Source: Pseudomonadota bacterium | GTDB taxonomy: Bacteria > Pseudomonadota > Gammaproteobacteria > CAMYNG01 | Assembly (NCBI GenBank): GCA_020347585.1 | Contig: CP070733.1 | Coordinates: forward strand, 2,023,063-2,028,658 | Length of the DNA: 5,596 nucleotides | Direction of reading: 5' to 3' | Part shown: positions 1 through 5,596 of the stretch, in pieces | How the letters are laid out: each line of letters opens with the position of its first letter | How positions within the stretch are numbered: position 1 is the first letter of the stretch | The notes under the pieces: generated by a model | The model's database searches: none | What the model was told of the DNA's origin: nothing | Seen by the model: only the letters and a program-made list of their open reading frames with translations | Program-made: the position numbers and the translations under genes

Positions 1-834
1 GATCGCGGCATACAGCTGCTGCGACTTGCGCTGGTTGACCTCTGCCATGGCCGCGAGCCCACCCTGCTGCAGCAGCCACTTGAACACCAGGCCTGCCAGA
101 TACCAGCCAAAGGTGGGCGGCGTGTTGTACATGGAGCCGTTGTCGGCCTGGGTCTGGTAGTTGAACATGGCGGGCGTATGATCCAGCGGCTGGCCCATAA
201 GGTCCTCGCGCACGATCACCACGGTAAGCCCGGCCGGCCCGATGTTCTTCTGCGCGCCGGCATAGATAACGCCATAACGTGATACATCCACCGGCCGCGA
301 CAAAATGGTGGACGACATGTCCGCCGCCAGCGGTACCGCACCGGTGTCGGGGATCCAGTGAAACTCCACCCCGCCAATGGTCTCGTTCGGCGTGTAGTGC
401 ACATAGGCCGGGTGATCGCTGAGCTGCCAGTCGGAGAATGCCGGCGCCTCGGTGAACTTGCTGTCCTCGCTGCTCGCTGCGACGTTGACTTGGCAGAAGC
501 GCTTTGCCTCCGCAATTGCCTTTTTCGACCATGCGCCGGTGTTGATGTAATCCGCCTTGCTCTTTCCACGCAACAGGTTCATGGGCACCATGGCAAACTG
601 ACTGCTCGCGCCGCCCTGCAGGAATAGAACCTTGTAGTTGTCGGGCACCTGCATCAGTTCGCGAAGATCCGCCTCGGCTTTTTCGGCAATCGACATGAAC
701 TCCTTGCCGCGATGACTCATCTCCATCACCGACATGCCGCTACCCTGCCAGTCAAGCATTTCCTCGCGGGCGCGTTCCAGTACCTCCTGTGGCAACATTG
801 CCGGACCGGCGCTGAAATTGAATACTCGAGCCAT
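1..834 (-). CDS. serC: Phosphoserine aminotransferase SerC, 3' end cut by the window edge
   Basis: SerC is a cytoplasmic PLP-dependent class V aminotransferase. It converts 3-phosphohydroxypyruvate plus glutamate to O-phosphoserine (serine synthesis) and also acts on 3-hydroxy-4-phosphohydroxythreonine in pyridoxal phosphate synthesis. The visible 278 codons are open from ATG at 834 to the window edge; the family is about 360 aa, so roughly the last 80 residues are missing. The protein starts MARVFNFSAGPAMLP, the typical SerC N-terminus. It has GGASSQF at 74-80 (phosphate-binding loop region), Trp102 (stacks on the cofactor ring in the family), and AGAQKNIGPAG at 192-202 with Lys196 as the expected Schiff-base lysine. 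SMYNTPPTF lies at 234-242. The start follows a fair ribosome binding site. It lies 72 bp downstream of gyrA on the same strand with no obvious promoter between them, so read-through from gyrA is likely. The next gene off-window could be pheA, as in Pseudomonas; that is inference. Confidence 0.97.
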   Translation of the reverse strand, partial: MARVFNFSAGPAMLPQEVLERAREEMLDWQGSGMSVMEMSHRGKEFMSIAEKAEADLRELMQVPDNYKVLFLQGGASSQFAMVPMNLLRGKSKADYINTGAWSKKAIAEAKRFCQVNVAASSEDSKFTEAPAFSDWQLSDHPAYVHYTPNETIGGVEFHWIPDTGAVPLAADMSSTILSRPVDVSRYGVIYAGAQKNIGPAGLTVVIVREDLMGQPLDHTPAMFNYQTQADNGSMYNTPPTFGWYLAGLVFKWLLQQGGLAAMAEVNQRKSQQLYAAI

Positions 835-843
835 ACTCAGGGA

Positions 844-848
844 CCCCT
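844..848 (-). promoter_or_regulatory. Ribosome binding site of serC
   Basis: On the minus strand AGGGG lies 9 nt upstream of the serC ATG at 834. It is an imperfect but acceptable Shine-Dalgarno sequence, the clearest one in this window, and it supports the chosen serC start. Confidence 0.55.
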
Positions 849-871
849 GTTCAGTGTTAATGATGTGATGC

Positions 872-898
872 CCGCGATCGCGGCGCAAAAGCGTGCGC
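872..898. repeat. Palindrome and adjoining inverted repeat in the gyrA-serC spacer
   Basis: A perfect 12-bp palindrome, CCGCGATCGCGG, occupies 872-883. It abuts a second inverted repeat with arms GCGCA (883-887) and TGCGC (894-898) around a 6-nt loop. Both lie just after the gyrA stop codon (907-909) and before the serC ribosome binding site. No T-run follows in the minus-strand direction, so this is not a classical intrinsic terminator. It may form a short RNA hairpin that attenuates read-through or marks a processing site, or may be chance in GC-rich DNA. Confidence 0.4.
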
Positions 899-906
899 GA
901 GCGGAG

Positions 907-3456
<2,550 letters not shown>

Positions 3457-3478
3457 AGAAGCTGGCAGCGCTCAGATG

Positions 3479-3494
3479 GCCCGCCGCGGCAGGC
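3479..3494 (-). promoter_or_regulatory. Leader hairpin upstream of gyrA
   Basis: The minus strand reads GCCTGC-CGCG-GCGGGC, a 6-bp stem (one T-G wobble) with a 4-nt loop. It lies 22 nt upstream of the gyrA ATG, inside the predicted leader. It may influence translation of gyrA, which has no clear ribosome binding site. It could also be chance in a GC-rich stretch. Confidence 0.3.
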
Positions 3495-3520
3495 GCGTGT
3501 GGGGCGGCGTAAAAGCGGGA

Positions 3521-3529
3521 ATTGTAGCA
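3521..3529 (-). promoter_or_regulatory. Putative extended -10 promoter of gyrA
   Basis: On the minus strand the sequence TGC-TACAAT matches the extended -10 consensus TGnTATAAT at all positions but one. No good -35 box is present at 16-19 bp upstream (the 17-bp position reads TAGGCT), as is usual for extended -10 promoters. Transcription would start near 3514, giving a leader of about 58 nt before the gyrA ATG. It lies in one of the few AT-richer spots of the spacer. The call rests on motif reading alone. Confidence 0.5.
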
Positions 3530-3581
3530 TACCCCCCTACCACAGCCTAATCGGAAACGGCTGCCAGAGGGCAACTGAGGG

Positions 3582-3602
3582 CGGCTCGCCAGATTTGAGC
3601 CG
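3582..3602 (-). terminator. Weak hairpin just past the mtnA stop codon, possible terminator
   Basis: Six nucleotides after the mtnA TGA the minus strand has CGGCTC, a 9-nt loop, then GAGCCG: a perfect 6-bp stem. No T-run follows, so it is not a standard Rho-independent terminator. It may stabilise the mtnA mRNA 3' end or slow polymerase; read-through into gyrA is possible. Confidence 0.3.
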
Positions 3603-3608
3603 AGAAAT

Positions 3609-4658
<1,050 letters not shown>

Positions 4659-4665
4659 GAGAAGC

Positions 4666-4694
4666 AAGATAGCCGGGGCCGTGCCAAAGCGCAA
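4666..4694 (-). promoter_or_regulatory. Putative promoter of mtnA, near-leaderless
   Basis: On the minus strand TTGCGC (4689-4694) is followed, after 17 bp, by TATCTT (4666-4671). The -10 box ends only 7 nt before the mtnA ATG, so transcription would begin at about 4659, one base before the start codon. The -35 matches consensus at 3 of 6 positions and the -10 at 4 of 6. Similarity to the promoter-like element facing the other way strengthens the call. Motif reading only. Confidence 0.45.
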
Positions 4695-4732
4695 AGTGTG
4701 CGTGATGGGCTGCTGCCGTACCGGCGCCTCCC

Positions 4733-4762
4733 TTGTGCCTGCGCGCCAGAAGCCTGTATCTT
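4733..4762 (+). promoter_or_regulatory. Putative promoter of mtaD, near-leaderless
   Basis: TTGTGC (4733-4738) and TATCTT (4757-4762) are separated by 18 bp. The -10 box ends 9 nt before the mtaD ATG at 4772, which puts the expected transcript start near 4769 and leaves about 3 nt of leader. The same -10 hexamer occurs in the divergent mtnA promoter. The 38 bp between the two -35 boxes (4695-4732) could hold a shared regulator site, but no clear dyad is visible there. Confidence 0.42.
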
Positions 4763-4771
4763 TCGCTTGCT

Positions 4772-5497
4772 ATGCATGTCGATACGCTGATTCATGCGGC
4801 CTGGGTCATCCCCGTGGAACCGCACGACACCGTGCTCGCCGACCACGTGGTTGCGGTGAAGGACGGCCGCATTCACGGCCTGTGCCCTGGCAGCGACGTG
4901 GCGCGGCAATATACCGCGGACGTCGAAGTCAGGCTGACACATCACGCGCTGATCCCGGGACTGGTCAACGCGCACGGCCACGCCGCCATGACTTTGATGC
5001 GCGGGCTGGCCGATGACCTTCACCTCATGGACTGGCTCAAGCACCACATCTGGCCCGCGGAAAGTCGCTGGGTCGGCGCCGAATTCGTTCACGATGGCAG
5101 CCGCCTAGCCTGCGCGGAGATGTTGCGCAGCGGCACCACCTGCTTCAACGACATGTATTTCTTCGCCGAAGAAACGGCGCAGGCCGCGACGCAGGCCGGC
5201 ATGCGTGCCGTGATCGGCATGATAGTGGTCGACTTCCCTTCGGCCTGGGCACAGGACGCCGACGAATACATTACCAAGGGGTTAGACCTGCACGACCAGT
5301 TCCGCAACAGCAGCCACGTCTTTACCGCCTTCGCGCCGCACGCGCCCTATACTGTGAGCGACGGCCCACTGCAGCGCATCGCGACACTGGCCGAGGAACT
5401 GGATGTACCGGTGCATATGCACGTGCACGAGAGCTCGGCCGAAGTCGAGGAGTCGGTCGCACAATTCGGCAAACGCCCACTGCAGCGACTCGCTTAA
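4772..5497 (+). CDS. mtaD: 5'-methylthioadenosine/SAH deaminase MtaD, interrupted by an in-frame TAA
   Basis: This is an amidohydrolase of the TRZ/ATZ branch. The family deaminates 5'-methylthioadenosine (and S-adenosylhomocysteine or 5'-deoxyadenosine) at a metal-bound water in a TIM barrel. The ATG at 4772 gives MHVDTLIHAAWVIPVEP, the usual N-terminal beta-sandwich start; a TTG at 4733 in the same frame lies in the putative -35 box and was not used. Seen motifs are LIPGLVNAHGHAAMTLMRGLADDL at 60-83 with metal ligands His68 and His70, WPAES with substrate-binding Glu97, FAPHAPYTVSD with His190, and HMHVHE with metal ligand His217 and Glu220. The frame stops at TAA 5495-5497 after 241 aa, against about 430-440 aa for the family. 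The stopped product lacks the metal-binding Asp and the rest of the barrel, so it should be inactive. The same frame continues after the stop with family-like sequence. Divergent mtnA acts two steps later in the pathway. The exact substrate is inferred from the family and the neighbour. Confidence 0.9.
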   Translation: MHVDTLIHAAWVIPVEPHDTVLADHVVAVKDGRIHGLCPGSDVARQYTADVEVRLTHHALIPGLVNAHGHAAMTLMRGLADDLHLMDWLKHHIWPAESRWVGAEFVHDGSRLACAEMLRSGTTCFNDMYFFAEETAQAATQAGMRAVIGMIVVDFPSAWAQDADEYITKGLDLHDQFRNSSHVFTAFAPHAPYTVSDGPLQRIATLAEELDVPVHMHVHESSAEVEESVAQFGKRPLQRLA

Positions 5498-5596
5498 CTG
5501 GGCCTGCTTAGTCCGCGCCCGGTCGGCGTACACATGACTCAACTTGAGGAAACCGAGATCGAGCAATACGCCTCGCGCTGGGCCCACGTGGTACAC
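5498..5596 (+). pseudogene. mtaD: Continuation of mtaD after the in-frame stop, cut by the window edge
   Basis: These 33 codons are in the same frame as mtaD and contain no stop. They read LGLLSPRPVGVHMTQL, then EETEIEQYASRWAHVVH. Both segments resemble the stretch that follows RPLxRLA in MtaD homologues (xLGLLxPRxxxVHMTQ, and a later VVHCPESN motif whose first residues are visible). No indel is needed: a single base change in the codon at 5495 (for example GAA or CAA to TAA) explains the break. An in-frame ATG at 5534 could in principle allow re-initiation, but it would make only the C-terminal half of the barrel. The gene runs on beyond the window. Confidence 0.85.

Noticed and set aside
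1..4. The window begins with GATC, as a clone junction would
   Set aside because: A 4-base site at the edge is weak evidence and serC is read smoothly from the first base; nothing else supports a junction.
4659..4771. SAM or other methionine-related riboswitch upstream of mtnA or mtaD
   Set aside because: The 113-bp spacer holds promoter-like elements right next to each ATG, leaving no room for a structured leader.
5495..5497. TAA reassigned to a sense codon
   Set aside because: One site is not evidence for a changed code, and TAA reassignment is not established in gammaproteobacteria; gyrA and mtnA end normally in TAG and TGA. Mutation or sequencing error is simpler.

Overview
The window reads as ordinary chromosomal housekeeping DNA of a GC-rich gammaproteobacterium (about 60% GC by eye). 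The evidence is a GyrA that keeps Escherichia coli residue numbering through the active site (Thr83, Asp87, Tyr122) and a gene order, serC-gyrA-mtnA | mtaD, that I recall from Pseudomonas and relatives (PAO1 PA3167-PA3170). The genus cannot be named from the sequence alone. No mobile element, CRISPR array, tRNA, rRNA or foreign-looking block was seen, and coding density is about 94%.

Layout from left to right. Positions 1-834, minus strand: serC (phosphoserine aminotransferase), with its C-terminal quarter cut off by the window edge. Positions 835-906: a spacer with a perfect 12-bp palindrome and a moderate ribosome binding site for serC. Positions 907-3456, minus strand: complete gyrA (DNA gyrase subunit A, 849 aa). 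Positions 3457-3608: a spacer with a likely extended -10 promoter for gyrA, a leader hairpin, and a hairpin just past the mtnA stop codon. Positions 3609-4658, minus strand: complete mtnA (methylthioribose-1-phosphate isomerase). Positions 4659-4771: a 113-bp divergent control region. From 4772, plus strand: mtaD (5'-methylthioadenosine/S-adenosylhomocysteine deaminase family), running to the window end but interrupted by an in-frame TAA at 5495-5497.

How the genes work together: mtaD and mtnA are divergently transcribed and belong to one salvage route. MtaD deaminates 5'-methylthioadenosine (MTA), a by-product of polyamine and homoserine-lactone synthesis, to methylthioinosine. A phosphorylase encoded elsewhere yields methylthioribose-1-phosphate, and MtnA isomerises this towards methionine. 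gyrA and serC are functionally unrelated to that route (DNA supercoiling; serine and pyridoxine synthesis) and to each other, but share the strand and are probably partly co-transcribed.

Two points deserve a second look. First, mtaD has a premature stop after 241 codons, yet the same frame continues with recognisable family sequence to the window end. This is a nonsense mutation or a base-call error. Second, both genes of the divergent pair have similar promoter-like elements (TTGYGC, 17-18 bp, TATCTT) placed so close to their ATG that the transcripts would be almost leaderless, which fits the lack of Shine-Dalgarno sequences. I found no convincing sign of a new biological system here.
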